Shown here piece by piece: positions 1 to 12,335 of a stretch of DNA of 64,000 bases (its first letter is position 1; every line of letters begins with the position of its first letter). Under the pieces are notes generated by a model. That model saw only the letters and a program-made list of their open reading frames with translations. It had not been told where the DNA came from and did no database searches. Origin of the DNA: Diphasiastrum complanatum (taxonomy: Eukaryota > Streptophyta > Lycopodiopsida > Lycopodiales > Lycopodiaceae); the NCBI GenBank assembly GCA_029204225.1, contig CM055103.1, forward strand, positions 48,425,958 through 48,489,957. The letters are read 5' to 3'. Both the position numbers and the translations under genes were made by a program.

Positions 1-27
1 AAATCGCGTATTATCCATGTGTATGCC

Positions 28-61
28 CACGTGAGCAATTCACGTGTTGGTGATCCACGTG
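28..61. promoter_or_regulatory. cluster of three G-box (CACGTG) motifs
   Basis: CACGTG occurs three times within 34 bases (28-33, 41-46, 56-61). This is the core bound by plant bZIP and bHLH factors. It lies about 1.15 kb upstream of the TRM112 start codon, so a role for that gene is only possible; it could equally belong to sequence left of the window. Confidence 0.35.
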
Positions 62-801
62 ACATGCCCAAACAGGAAACCCAATAGCAAGCAATAATTT
101 GTTTTGATTATTTATTTTACAAAGCTAAAAACCAATACCTGAAAAACTTAATAAAATAAGCAATTTATTTGAAATATCCACATGGCAAACCCACAAAAGC
201 TGAAAATACAAATAAAAATAGTTTTTTAAGTCATTTAAATTAAAACCAAAACACAAGTATGTCAATGTTTCACATGATTGCTAAGTCCTCCTTGCAAAGC
301 AATGCATGGGCAAAGGGACGATGCAGTGTTAGGGCCAAAAATGGGGGCAATAAAAAGGCAAGGCAAAGGGACTTGATGCAGTCTAAGGGCAAAACTGGGG
401 GGCAATTAAAAAGGCAGAGCCTTTAAGTGACGAAATGCGTGTACCAATGCTAAAGCAACATCAGACTTGGATGTGGGCGCGTGCATGTGGCACCCTATAA
501 TAGCCTCGTATCTTATTAGCACGTCAGGGTTTGGCCCCGACCCTATTCAGCTCCCGACACGCGTCCTAGGTGCCGGCCTGCTGTCGCCCGGCCTGTCTGC
601 CCGCTACCCGCCCAGTCTGCCCGCCCTGCCTGACCTATTTTCCACGTGGTGCAGATCTCAAATTATCCCATAATCAACTGGGAGAAATGAATCTGCCTGC
701 ATATATAATGAAACTGCCCATATTCTCCCATGCATGCGTGAGCATGGAGGTGCCTGTGCACAGGCCTCGTGCCCGACGCCCCCAGCGTGCTCCCGAGCGA
801 T

Positions 802-926
802 GGTCTCGGCGCCATTGTGTGGTCCCGGTGCTGGCGCCAGCGCCATTGTTGGTCCCGCATGAGGGTGGCGCGAGTGTGGATGTGGTCCCGGCGCCAGCGC
901 CAGCATGGTCCCGGCGCCAGTGCGTT
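802..926. repeat. GC-rich imperfect short tandem repeat upstream of TRM112
   Basis: Five imperfect units begin with GGTCCCG or GGTCTCG at 802, 821, 851, 884 and 907 and contain GGCGCCAGCGCC-like blocks; unit length varies from 19 to 33 bases. The block is far more GC-rich than the surrounding AT-rich DNA. Open frames across it are low-complexity by-products and are not called as genes. It lies 290-410 bases before the TRM112 start. Confidence 0.6.
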
Positions 927-1024
927 ACCGACGCACGCGTGTCAAAGCGTGTTTTGTCCCCTGCCCTGACTCCACATGTTAGTCGCTTATTGGGTGGGGG
1001 CCAAAGGTGTCCCAGGCTGCCCCC

Positions 1025-1214
1025 GTGCCAATAAGCGACAAGGCTATAATAGGGAGCAAAAGAGTGAGGGACTGAAAGAGAAGCTCCTGAACGCCATTGA
1101 TCCAGCGGGGTCGGGTAGGTTTTTCTGCCGACGGCTGCAGCACGTAGCTCCTTCACACATACTGTGGGTAATCTCCGGTAAATTGCAGCATTTGCGAGGG
1201 TTTAGGGTTGAGCC
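1025..1214 (+). promoter_or_regulatory. putative proximal promoter and 5' UTR of TRM112
   Basis: A CCAAT motif lies near 1028 and a TATAAT-like element near 1044. Just before the ATG there is TTAGGGTT (about 1202-1209), the reverse complement of the plant telo-box core AACCCTAA, often found at the 5' end of translation and ribosome-biogenesis genes. That fits a TRM112 gene. The transcription start is inferred, not seen. Confidence 0.4.
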
Positions 1215-3247
1215 ATGAGGCTTCTCACGCACAACATGCTGTCCTGCAACAGAAAGGGCGTGAGCAACGGATTTCCTCTGGGGATAGAGGCATCCAAGCT
1301 GGAGGTGAAAGAGGTGGATTTCAACTCAGACTTCTTGCGCCACATTTATCCCAAGATCGAATGGAAAGCCTTTGTTGATGCGGCCAAAAGCGTAAAATTT
1401 CACCCTTTGGCTGTTTTTTTTGTCTATTCACATCTAGTGCTTCTAGTTAAAGACTGACCTGATATCTGAGTACAAAGAGGTAGAACCCTTTCCATCACTG
1501 CTCTATTAATCATTCTTTCTCCTCAGTTTAGGGCTTTTCCGCATTTTCCCATTCGTTTTTCATTCTGAAACCCTAATTTCTCTTTCGGGTTTCTGATCGT
1601 TCATATTATGAACTGTATGGACTATCTCATGCAGTCACCTGTATACACACTTTGGCTTAGTTTTAAGATTTACTAATGGATAAACACATTGCTCGCATGG
1701 CATGTCGGTTGGTAAACTGGTACAATCAGCAACTGCAGGAACACCCAATTTTTAGGGTATTTCCATAACCCTAAACACTGACGAGGTTTCATGATCTCTC
1801 AAAAGACCCTGATCCATCACCGTCCACATTTTATCCAAGTACATATAACATAAAGTGGGATGATGTACGGGTAATGGCCTGGCCTTTATTGGGTTTGGAA
1901 CTATTTTGAAAGTTACGTCAACTCCTCAAATGACCTCACACCTGTAAGAGACCTCGTTATATAACAGTTGAACGAAAGTTTTACTTATTCTTCCATGACA
2001 TGATTGTAAGATGTCCTCAAAAAAAAATTCAAAGCATCATTATCTACACCAAATTGGTGAATATTTTCTTTAAATTTCTCACCATATCGCTATATATCAT
2101 TCATGTTAGCTGTTGTAGGGTTTTTCACCCATTTCTGGTTGTCAGAAGAGATTATGTCTATTGTTGGTGATATACATAGCATTCGGATTTCTGATTATGG
2201 GCTTTTATAGCTTCCCAGGCAGGTGAATTTTGTGGAGGGGACTCTTCCACTTTGCTTGTTATTCTGGATGTTCAGATCTTAATTTTGATATAGCTATTTG
2301 GGTTCATCAAGTGTGTTGGTAAATCTGATGCAAGGCTTGGAAAGAATTGTTTAGTGCAATAGTGTGACTGTTTTTATTTGGTTCTCTAAGTAGTGAAGCA
2401 GGACGCATTGCCCACAGTACGTGGGATTTGTAGTTAGCTCCCTGTTATTATCTGTCTTGACAGCAGAATGGTTACTTCCTTTTCCTGATCCTTAGTTTTG
2501 TACACAGCTATGTTGATTTACTGATGGGAATCCAGTTACAAATGTAGAAGCATTTGATTATCCTTTTTTTTTGTTTTGGCAATCTTTGCAATGCTGTTTT
2601 AGCCTTGATTGAAATTCAGCTTTGTGATGGAGAAACGCTGTGGCTTGCTTATTTGCAGCTGGGCTTGAATGATCTTCCAGAACACGTGGATGACTCCATG
2701 CTAGAAGATGATGACTTTCTTCATAGTTTTCACCATGCATTGCTTGAGGTAGGACTTAATGATCCCTTTATCTCATCTGCAATTCTTGGCTATAGGAGAT
2801 AATTTGTATACTTTTGTATTTTACTTGAGGTAAGTATTTTAACTTGCATTGCTTGATGTAAGGATTCAGCAATGTAATTTCATCCACAATTTTTGGCTTT
2901 AGTCAAAGAATTGAGTAAGTTCTTGGTTTTTTTCAGAGGCTTTTCCTTCATTTGAAGTAGTGCCACTTTAGTCTTTCTGCAGGACCGCTTCTTTTTTCAA
3001 TTGGTTTTTGACGGATGTCCAGGTGTCTCTAAAACCAGCATAGTTTTACCTATTCAACAGATTTTAAGTATCACTACCTGACAGTTGCATTTCTATACTT
3101 TGGTTTCATGTCACTTTCTGGCAGTTGATCATTTTGGTACTACAGGTGCATTTAGAAGAAGGTGCTTTGATATGCCCAGAAACTGGAAGAAGATTTCCTG
3201 TAAATCGAGGTATCCCAAATATGCTGCTCAATGAAGATGAAGTATGA
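1215..3247 (+). CDS. TRM112: TRM112-like methyltransferase activator subunit (SMO2 homologue), three exons
   Basis: Small zinc-binding protein that in eukaryotes binds and stabilises methyltransferases acting on tRNA, rRNA and release factor eRF1; the Arabidopsis homologue is SMO2. I place exons at 1215-1391, 2659-2748 and 3146-3247, giving 122 codons, close to the family's usual 124. Both introns obey GT-AG (gtaaaa...ttgcag; gtagga...tacag) and are phase 0, so the exons join in frame. Family signatures are the start [11 protein letters not shown], then [13 protein letters not shown] and WKAFVD in exon 1, [13 protein letters not shown] in exon 2, and [11 protein letters not shown] with the typical end [12 protein letters not shown] in exon 3. 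The segment after [10 protein letters not shown] is shorter and diverged compared with angiosperms. A longer reading of exon 1 past 1391 has no homology and is intron. This is the only gene in the window that looks functional and host-encoded. Confidence 0.94.
1568..1576 (+). promoter_or_regulatory. perfect telo-box inside TRM112 intron 1
   Basis: AAACCCTAA stands in a pyrimidine-rich stretch (about 1500-1610) that looks like a plant 5' leader. It lies 177 bases into intron 1. It may be an intronic enhancer or mark an alternative start; the sequence alone cannot say. Confidence 0.35.
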
Positions 3248-4129
3248 AGCCTTGACCTTATAGGAGATTCGTTCAGACCTCTTCCTTAAGCATATTTAGA
3301 AGGAAACTATGGCATGGACTCAAGAGCAATGTTGATATTGAGATCTTTTCCTAGACAATCTTTGTTTGTAAGATGGACTTAAGTTGTCATGTTTTGACCT
3401 AGGGTTTTATTTTAGAGGTCAGAACATACCAATGCCTATAAGAGTTTCAACTTCAACGGAAGTTTTTTGGGAAAACAATTACATAGTGTTAAAAAGTTTC
3501 TCTATTTTCAAATTTCCAAGCTGTTATAAGCTTCGGTTTCAATGAGCATGTTGAAAAATTCATTGCAGTCTCAACTTCCAAAGGGACATAAATTTATGTA
3601 GTACATGGGTTATCGTAATTACACGAAAAGTCACTTGCGTCTTGCGCCCCTCTTTATTATATATGACAACTTATTTACATTCGGGCCCTATCGTTAGTAT
3701 TGGTATGTTTCTATTAGTGTCCTTGGCTTGACATTGTCTACTATTCTTCTCAATTTGTTAAGCATCTAAGTTTCAAATGTACAATTGTTCTTTGTGTTGT
3801 TTTGCTCATAAGTTGGTCTGGAAGCTCTTTGTTGGTAGAAAGGCCCCATATGACACCTTGATTTATGATTCTTTTACTATGGTGGGTGCTACAAACACAA
3901 TAGGCTTTTAGGATCTTGGGGAGGAAATTTGTATTTACAAGTTTTGGCTTCAATGTTCTCAAACAATGTTTTATTGAATCACGATTTGAATTACTACTTG
4001 CCTTCTTGTAAAGGTCAAAATCAAATTGACTATTTGAATTGTTGGTTATTTCAAAAGGATCAAGAATATATACTCTTGGAAATTAGCCTCAAATGGGATG
4101 GTTTTTTGCCAATTTTGCATAGGGTTTTC

Positions 4130-4131
<2 letters not shown>
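3248..4131. other. no gene seen; 3' flank of TRM112
   Basis: AT-rich, with no coding similarity that I recognise. The TRM112 3' UTR must end here, but I see no convincing AATAAA close to the stop codon. Confidence 0.5.

Positions 4132-4182
<51 letters not shown>
4132..4182. repeat. (GA)n microsatellite
   Basis: Uninterrupted GA dinucleotide run of about 51 bases. The open frame across it is a repeat artefact. Confidence 0.97.
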
Positions 4183-4185
<3 letters not shown>

Positions 4186-4701
4186 CATTGTGTGTGTGTT
4201 TATTATTGCTCTTATATTTTGTGTAGTGTGTGAGGGTAAGGAATGAGATAATAATGTGCTTGAAAGTTGAAAGAGTTGTGGGGGAGAGATTTTAGGAGTT
4301 GAAATTAGTGTAGTATTAGTTTTAAGACTAGTGAGAACTTAGATTAGGGTGTTAGAGCTTAGCGTTAATCATTACTAACTAATAATTAGTGCTAAATAAC
4401 AGATTAGCTTAGTGTTCGATAATAGAATTCAAATTAGTTTGAGAATTATTGTGAGATAATAGAATCTAAATTGATTTGAGATTAGTGTTAGAAGTTAGAG
4501 ATGAGTGTTAGATTTAGGGTTCACAGAGAGTCGAGACCATGTCGAGGGAGAGGGATCATTTGTCATTGTCTCTTTGGGTTATGGCACATCGAGCACAAAG
4601 AGGTGGAGTTGCAACTATTGCGAGAAAGACTCCATAGGTGGCCCTATTAAAAAAAAGGCACAACTGCTCTATTTGTGTGGGTATGACATCGTAACGAGTA
4701 T

Positions 4702-4841
4702 TTGTGCACCGACTTCACTATTCATGCCTCTAGTGTCAAATGCTACTACTCCAATCCCATGTTAGTAATTATTGTGCACCGACTTCACTATTCATGCCTC
4801 TAGTGTCAGATGCTACTACTCCAATCCCATGATAGTAATTA
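4702..4841. repeat. 70-bp tandem duplication
   Basis: Two adjacent copies, 4702-4771 and 4772-4841, both containing TGTGCACCGACTTCACTATT and differing at only a few bases (for example CAAATG/CAGATG and GTTAG/GATAG). The high identity points to a recent slippage or unequal exchange. Confidence 0.93.
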
Positions 4842-7372
4842 TTAATCCTAATTCTTAAGTTTCTAACGATGACTTCCTAGACCTGACATTCTTGACGGTT
4901 GAAGTTGCAGTTATGCTTCATTTTTTATCGAATGGCATATTAGAGTATACAGAAAATGGCATGTTAGTGGGCTGCCCTCGACGCTAGATCACAATCATTT
5001 TAAAATAGACATTTTTAAAGTTTTGAAAAGCTACATTATGTAGTATTCAGATTTGAGTGTTTTGATTGGACCATGTGTAACAAACAAAATCTTGGGAAAA
5101 GAATAAACAACATTTTTAAAAAATGTTTTTTTCATAAAAAATTTGGAATTCCTCTAGTTCATGTTTTTAGCTAAAAGTCATCTAGGTTGAGAAATATTCT
5201 ATGGAATACATGGAATTTCCAACTTTGACTATTCGAATCTAGGTCATCAAATCTTCATTTTTTACAATGAGAATTTTGAGTGACAATTTTTACCTTGCAA
5301 TATGACATAGTAAAGTGTGATGTCATAAATATTTGTATAGAGTGGGCTTTTAAGTGCTTAAAGCTTTTCGCAAAAGGATCCAAAATTATTTTTGTGTGGT
5401 ACAATTCTAGTGTTAACATGACATGCTATTCTTTCGTATCTAGAGTGTCCAAATTTTTCTATTATAGCACACAATGATACTATAAATGCTTCGTATTTGT
5501 AATGAGTAGATTTTTATACAATTATCGTTGTTTATATATTTCATCAAATTCTCATTGTTGTATTGAAATCTAGAGTGGGGTTTATACTTTCTTTACCAAA
5601 GGTCTTTATGGTTTTCAACAAATATAATCTATGAATTCCAATTTCTATTGGCCACATATGAAAGTCCAACTTCGTGGTTGCCTTATTGCTTGCACTTTTT
5701 GTATGTAATGAATATAGTTGACAGTGCCTTTTGCAAAGCTTTAAGGTTGGCCTTGTGCTTCTCATAGTTGTCAAGACATATTTGTGGATTATGCTTGGTT
5801 TACTACGTACTCAACATCATTACATGTCTTATTTATACGTTGATGATGCTCATTTAATCATCGCATCCAACAGGGAGAAGTGTCTTAGAGTCCTTTGGGA
5901 TTCTAAGATACACCCAACCGATCTCAAATTCTCGAGGAGAGCGGCTTCGGCCTAATGTTTGTGCTTGTTTGTTGGCCTTACCTTCTATACATACCAAGAC
6001 GATACCGCTCTTTAATCTCTAACCCATGTTGGCACATCTGCTTTGAGAGTTTCAGACAAGCTTTGATTTATCCATAAAACAATAAAACTTACAAAATTAC
6101 CTCCTCCATCTTGCTACTACGACAACAGGTCGTCTCTCACCCCAGCACCATCTTGCTACTGCAAACACCAAGTTGTCTCTCATCTGCTGGCTTGAAAATT
6201 CAAATTCAAGTCACTAGCACTCCAAGTGCAAAAGGGAAGATTTTGCTCTCTGAAAAAGTGCTTTGAAGAGAAGTGCAAATTGTCACGTTGGAGACCTCCG
6301 CCACAGTACGTTCACCCAACTGCTTGCTAATTGAAGAGGTCGAGTCAATTGCAAAAGGTCAAAATCGAGACTCTATAACTAAGAATTGAGATTGTGCAAA
6401 TTTGAGTTCCCTGAATTTGATTTTGAGATATTTAATTTCTCTACCATAATTACTTTTAAAAAGGCTAAAAAGTTGTTGCTATCTATCTGCTCTAATTTTA
6501 ACGCTAATCTTGTACAAATGAGGCATTTCGTTCGTCACAGGTTTATGATTCACATGCAAACTACATGTTTTTCCTACACGCAACGCATGAAATTTCTTTC
6601 ATGCAAACAGTCAAGGACAATCATGCTTTTCATGGCTTGATTGCATATCAATTATGCTTTTTCCCATGCATGCATGCTATTTCAGGCCTCACAAAGGTGC
6701 AAACCTCAAATGTTAAGACCACCACAACCATTTAGCCTTTTAAATTGACTTTTTTTCAAGTGCCATTGACCGACCTCAACACATTAACAATGTCCTAGAT
6801 CTTTTGGACTGGATTTTGTGCTGCTTCAGTTTTGAGGTGACTATTGATTGATCTAAGAGTTTTGCAAAGCATCATCAAACCAAGCTTGTGTTGCATAATG
6901 AGGTGTTTTCCCATCAATGTTAGGCAGTGTTGATCACAAACTTCAAGGGATTACATCTACGCTTCTCCTCGACCTTCCAAACTACTAGAGTGCCAACTTA
7001 TTGCGTGCGATCATGTAGTGCCTTCCATTAGAAGTGTTTGTGTGCAGAGTCATTTTAGAGCAGGCTGAAACTCTGTCTTCCATTTAGAAGTGTTTGGCGA
7101 TAAGTGTGCAAAGCCGTTCCAGAGCAAGTTGCAACTAAGGAATGTTGCTGGTATAGGAGAACGTTGCTCGTATTGTGTATGTGCTAAAAAGACCAGGTGT
7201 AGATGAGTTCCTTGAGGCTATGGGCAAAAGATTGATGCTCGTAGTTTTCACTACTAGCTTGAAAAAATATCCATGTCCTTGCTAGACAATCTGGATTTAA
7301 AATCCACCATCAAATGCAATTTCTATTATCTTTTTTCATAGATGACTTGAGAGATCTTGAGCTCATTAATCT
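4842..7372. other. AT-rich intergenic DNA, no gene recognised
   Basis: Only short open frames without recognisable similarity. A short imperfect duplication lies at 7021-7135, where CTTCCATT(T)AGAAGTGTTTG and CAGAGCA/AGAGCAAG blocks recur about 56 bases apart. Confidence 0.5.
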
Positions 7373-7413
7373 CATACCTTTCCTCAATTCTCCAAAGTTC
7401 ATGAGCTCATTAA

Positions 7414-7857
7414 GTCGTCACAAAATGCGCACAAAAGTGTGCATTTTAAGCACTTATTCAAAAAATCATATCTCATAAACTATTATGAATCACATCAAAT
7501 TCTTTCACACGTGTGTTCTTCATATATATATATTTATTGATTAAACATTTTGAGACCTTCATTTTGAGCAACTTATATGTAAGATATGATGTGTGGTACT
7601 GTTAGAACTTCAAGATTTTCATATATGGGACATTAGCACTAGAGTCGTCACAAGATGCGCACAAAAGTGTACATTTCAAGCACTTATTCAAAAAGCCATA
7701 TCTCATAAACTATGATGAATCACATCATTCTTTCACATGTGTGTTCTTCATATATACATTTATCGATTAAAAATTTTGAGACCTTCATTTTGAGTAACTT
7801 ATATGTAAGATATGATGTGTGGTATTGTTAGAACTTCAAGATTTTCATATATGGGAC
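7414..7857. repeat. 230-bp tandem duplication
   Basis: Copy 1 begins at 7414 and copy 2 at 7644, both with GTCGTCACAA(A/G)ATGCGCAC. They share the whole following sequence through TTTTCATATATGGGAC, with scattered substitutions and small indels. Copy 2 ends near 7857. Confidence 0.92.
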
Positions 7858-7892
7858 CACATTATTGTGAATTTTACATTCAATTTTTTGTC

Positions 7893-8440
7893 TGTCTACT
7901 CTGAAAAATCCTATATGATTATAGAAAGATGCCTATAAAAAAAATTTGAATTTTGAGATTTATAGAGATAGATACGTGTATTCAAAATCACCCATTTAAG
8001 TGTTGATAAAAATCACTGAAACTGGAAGTATCATATTTGAGTGTATAACACCATGATTTTAACAATATTTTTTGGGTTGTCTACTTTAAAAAGTATTATA
8101 TGACCATAAAAACATGTCTCTCAAATTTTTTTTCAATTTGGAGTTATGTTGAGATAGATATGTGCATCTAAAGTTACTCATGTCAAGACTTAGTGCTAAA
8201 ATTATTGAAAGGTGCTAAAAAGTTGCAGCTCTTTTGGAGTTGCTTTTTACAACCCTTTCTTTGGCTATCTACTTTCAAAAATCCTTTATGACGATAGAAA
8301 CATGTCTATAACAAAAATTTAAATTTGGAGTCCTATGGACATATATACGTGCACCTAAAGTTACCTATGTGAAGTGTTGAAAAGTGCTGAAAATTGAGGT
8401 TTTTTGGATGTAAGTTGCCATGAATTGAATTTTTTTTTTC
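7893..8440. repeat. three diverged copies of a repeat of about 187 bp
   Basis: Units start at about 7893, 8078 and 8266 with T(G/A)TCTACTTT-AAAA and continue with a (TA)TATGA(T/C)..ATAGAAA-ATG(C/T)CT block, then GAGATAGATA(C/T)GTGCA-like and (A/T)AAGTTAC(T/C)CATG-like blocks. Divergence is high, so the array is old; it resembles a decayed satellite. Confidence 0.75.
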
Positions 8441-8630
8441 TAAGTCTTCCGATACACAATGAAGAGTCAAGTCTAGTTCCACATACAACTGAAAGATTGA
8501 AATTTCAATAATTTGATGCCATGTTATGTCTCGTCAATTGACCAAGGATTTTATGCGCACTTTTGTGCGCACGCACACAAAAGTGCACTGAAAACAATTC
8601 TAGTGCTAGTCCCATACCTTTCCTCAATTC

Positions 8631-9640
8631 ACTTTCCAAAGTCGACAACGTGATTGAAGCTCTCCATAAGCCATGTTAATGATTTTCCAATCACTTTTAT
8701 GCTGGGAAAGATGGCGGACTGTGACTTGATTGCACAACGTTTCAAGGACATAGGCTGCAATGCAATTATAACGCAACAAGCTTTGCATGTCGACAAGTTT
8801 TGTATTTCTAAGTATGACTTACCCCGTTGATGTAGAAATAGGCAACATTGCTCATGTTTGGGAGGATCAGTCGGAGGAACTTCGGCTTTGACTTTATGAA
8901 TTTCCTTGTCTTTAGCTACTTCATTCGCTTCAAGCATAGCTTTGCCACAATTTTCAATTTCCAAATAAGATTTGCAGCTGAAAAGCTCCATGTCATTCTC
9001 AATAGGCATGCGAAATCTCTTCATTTATATATATTGTGAGTGATAAGTAATTAATAGTAAATAATAGGATTTACAAGTTAATGAACAATGTGTATATTAA
9101 ACATTTAGAAATAAAATTTTACAAAGTTTTTTATTTAGCTTGTTATAATTTACAAATTAAAAAACAAACATGGTCATACGAAATTAATACATAAATTAAA
9201 AAATTGTCCGTTGCATTGTTAATAATATGTTTGTTATTCTGAAAAACAGGATGTTGGCCTAGTGTAAAATCGGCCACTAAAAAATCTGTGTTTCATTGAT
9301 AAAGAATCACCACCCTCCTATACAAAATGAGGATTGAGTATTCAGTGAGCCATAGATAGCCATTGAGCAGTTCATTAACCTTAGTGAAGCTACATATCAT
9401 CTAGTATAGTCTTTGTAATGTTTTGAAAATTAGCTTCCAAAATAGATGCTTTTCAAAAGAAATGGTTTTCAATGGAAGGGTTTTTAAAATTAGGGCAAGC
9501 ATATAAACGAATGAACCAAGACAAACAACAAATGAATAGCAAATACAAACATAATGAAGTACTTTAAGTGACAGTCATTATTTCTAGCTCATAATTTCCC
9601 GGATTATGGTTTATGAGATCTGACAATCTTGAAATGAAAG
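8631..9640. other. no gene recognised
   Basis: A 131-codon open frame on the minus strand (9024-8629) has no similarity I recognise and no supporting context. The rest is AT-rich with only short frames. Confidence 0.4.
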
Positions 9641-10306
9641 AAGAGAGCTTTATTGTGAAGAATGGAATATGTGTACAGTGGAAAATGGCCTCCTTATATA
9701 GTTGAGGAGGGAGGGCCATCTTGGCTCTCATTGGCCTATTTACAATGGCATCCTAGCCCTTCAAACTAATTCATCCACCCGAAGTTGTTGCAGCAACATT
9801 TGCTTGATGAGGCTTGGTAAAATCTGCTGGATTGCATATGTTGCCAATTTTTGACTTCTTCCGCTAACCCTGGTTGAATAGATTTTACCCACTCTGTCTT
9901 ATGTGGTGTTGGTGATTCACGTGTGGCCGTTTCAACTTGTCTTAGGATCTTTCTCTCATTCCTTCCATCCGCATCTGCTTCGTAACCAGGTGGCACTAGA
10001 AATTTGTGATTGATGCCGCATTGTTCACACCAAGGATAAAAGGAGGACATATCATTTCGGTGTGGACATTCTGATCTATGATGTTTACCTCCTATAAGAT
10101 TTTATCACCTCTCAATTGATGCACGTACACCGATATCAGGTCTCTTTTGATCCCTTCCATGGAATATAATGGTGAGCCAGTTTGAACTTCCTCTGCCTAG
10201 AATAATCTGCTCGTTGATATAACCAATACTTCCACCGAACCTTGCCTAGCCACTAGAGAAGATTCTGAAAGTCTTGAGACCGATCCACTTTCTTTGGTGG
10301 AGCGAT

Positions 10307-10891
10307 CTAATGGCAAGCTAGATGGCATAGATGAGGATTTTGTTGATTGATTTCCAATCTCCAGAATTCCCTTATTGGCTCGATTTCATAATCTCGGATT
10401 CCGAACTGGACATTGAGGTGTTGGATGTGTTTCAAAACAATAATGGCACTGGTCCAATGGTCGGATCTTCCGATTGACATGTCGTGGTGCTGGGAGGTAA
10501 TCAGATTGACTGGACATCTCATCTGTGTCAGTGACAACTTGCATCTGATCGTCCGCACTGCTAGTACTTTGGCTAGCATTGTCTGTGGCATCTTGTGGAT
10601 TAGATGCTCGATCATCCCTGTTTGTTTGAATGTTGGATATGGGCTATGATGGTGTGTGCAAGATTTGTGCTTCTGCAATAGCGGCTGCCTTACAGAGTTC
10701 TTTTGGACTGGTATATGATGTAAAGGGTGGCATACCAATCTTGATCTTGTGCGGTAATCCGGCATAGAAAAATGCCATATTGTGGTGACTAGGAAGACCG
10801 GAATTCCAATCTGCCGCCATCTTGGCAAATCGTGCAGTGTAGCCCTTGGGAGTTTCTCCGGAAAGCATCGAGATTTAGACAAGCTGCTCAT
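10307..10891 (-). pseudogene. decayed Gag-like capsid fragment
   Basis: Minus-strand codons 10868-10644 read as a capsid C-terminal segment: GETPKGYTARFAKMAADW, then FYAGLPHKIKIGM and TSPKELCKAAAIAEAQ, the usual Ty3/gypsy Gag layout (a linker on spacer helices, then a short region with regular A/E-rich helix). Downstream on the same strand the frame is lost; a fragment at 10050-9766 has CEQCGINH, possibly half of a zinc knuckle. Frameshifts and stops exclude function. Assignment rests on pattern similarity only. Confidence 0.42.
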
Positions 10892-11345
10892 ATATTGTCA
10901 TGGCCTACTATGTGCAAGATGAAGGTGATATGGAGTGGTGTGGTGATGTACAAGAGAGAGATTGGGAGATGCAGTTTTTGAAATGTATATGAGGGAATTG
11001 ATGATGAGGAGATGGAAGAGGAAAATGCATGATGAACAAAGCATAAATATTCTTTCGTCTAGAACATTCACGGTTTGGACAGGGTGGATTTTATAAATAG
11101 TTTCAATTATGCCCTTCCAGCAAAAGTCTTATGATGAGGGATGATAATTGGAAAAGCACTTATGTAGGTTTTTTGGCAAAGGGTTAGTTTTGCTTCCAAA
11201 ACTACATTTCGGCACCTCTCCGCAAGTTTATAGAAGGATTTTTCAATACCAACTATAACTCGTTTTAGCCTTGGCGGTCTTGGGAGGTCAAAGACAAAGT
11301 CACTCACCAAAGAGACTTGGGCTAAAATTGTTATAATATTTTTTC

Positions 11346-11622
11346 TATAGAAAAGGTTCTTCGACAGTCGTGGGAGGAGCTATCAGAGATAGGGTCACTT
11401 CCCAACGAGGCTAATGGCCCAATTCTTTTTTTTTTTTGAAAATAAATCCTTGCAGATTTCTCTGTGTCCTAGCCTCAATGAGATGGAACTTCAGAGGCCT
11501 CTACAAAAGTTTTATTTATTTATTTATTTTTATTTTTATTTTTATAGAAAAAGGCCTTCGACAGTCGTGGGAGGAGCTATGAGAGATAGGGTCACTTCCC
11601 AACGAGGCTAATGGCCCAATTA
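11346..11622. repeat. 80-bp direct repeat pair, 197 bp apart
   Basis: Copies at 11346-11425 and 11543-11622 share TATAGAAAA, TTCGACAGTCGTGGGAGGAG, GGGTCACTTCCCAACGAGG and CTAATGGCCCAATT. Poly-T follows each copy. They may be pieces of an unidentified element or a local duplication. Confidence 0.85.
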
Positions 11623-11999
11623 TTATTATTTTTTTAACGATGTCGTAAAAAATAAAAAATAATCGATAGGACGTGAGGAGACTCAAAGGAAAAAAAAACT
11701 TGTTTGAGAAAGAAACGTAAAAGAGAGCTAAAGAATCGAAAAAAGAAAAAGCTACTTAAAAACAAAACTAATCCTTTGATAGCTTGTTTTTGTTTTTTTT
11801 TGGATGGAAATGGAAGATTCAAGAGAATGGGAAAAAGAGGACGTGAGGGGGAGGAAGCAGAAAAGAGTGGAGAGAAGAGTGAAGAAAAGAGAATTTGAAG
11901 GCAGCTATGCAGTGACACCGACAACGACGCCAATTGGAGCCGATTGTAGTATAGGGGTCTGTTCACTGAGAGCAGCCCGTGCACACCTGTAAAGCAATA

Positions 12000-12166
12000 G
12001 GGAGAGAAGGGAGGTAGAGAGAGGAGATAGAGAGAGGTAGAGAGGTAGAAGGATGATGAGAGAGAGTGTAAAAGAGGAGAGAGGAGAGAGAGATAGAGAG
12101 CTAGAGAGAGTTTAGAGAGAGGAGAGAGAAAAGAGAGAGATTAGAGAGAGAAGAGAACTCACCAAG
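12000..12166. repeat. GA-rich purine tract, interrupted
   Basis: Dense imperfect (GAGAG)n with occasional T and C. It precedes the long perfect GA array and probably shares its origin. Confidence 0.7.
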
Positions 12167-12226
12167 GATGGTTGGGGCTATGGGAGCTCGTGTGCCTACC
12201 CATAGCTATGCACCAATCACCCTTGG

Positions 12227-12335
<109 letters not shown>

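Larger units (their letters stand above)
7373..8630. repeat. repeat block bounded by an 18-bp direct repeat
   Basis: The sequence catacctttcctcaattc stands at 7373-7390 and again at 8613-8630. Between them is a 230-bp tandem duplication and a diverged array of about 187 bp. Short inverted ends occur: ATGCGCACAAAAGTG near 7425 and GCGCACTTTTGTGCGCA near 8553. This could be a small transposon with its target duplication, or a local duplication of satellite-like DNA. No coding capacity is seen. Confidence 0.5.

Noticed and set aside
467-1218. Several overlapping open frames of 60-160 codons on both strands
   Set aside because: They arise from the GC-rich short repeat and lack stop codons for compositional reasons; no conserved domain, and they lie in the TRM112 upstream region.
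5821-5880. LYVDDAHLIIASN, resembling a copia RT active site
   Set aside because: Only the YVDD word matches. Flanking residues have neither the RT motifs before it nor those after it, and no other retroelement sequence is near. Probably chance, at most a tiny relic.
8629-9024. 131-codon minus-strand frame
   Set aside because: No recognisable motif, no conserved neighbour and ordinary composition; length is within chance for 64 kb in six frames.
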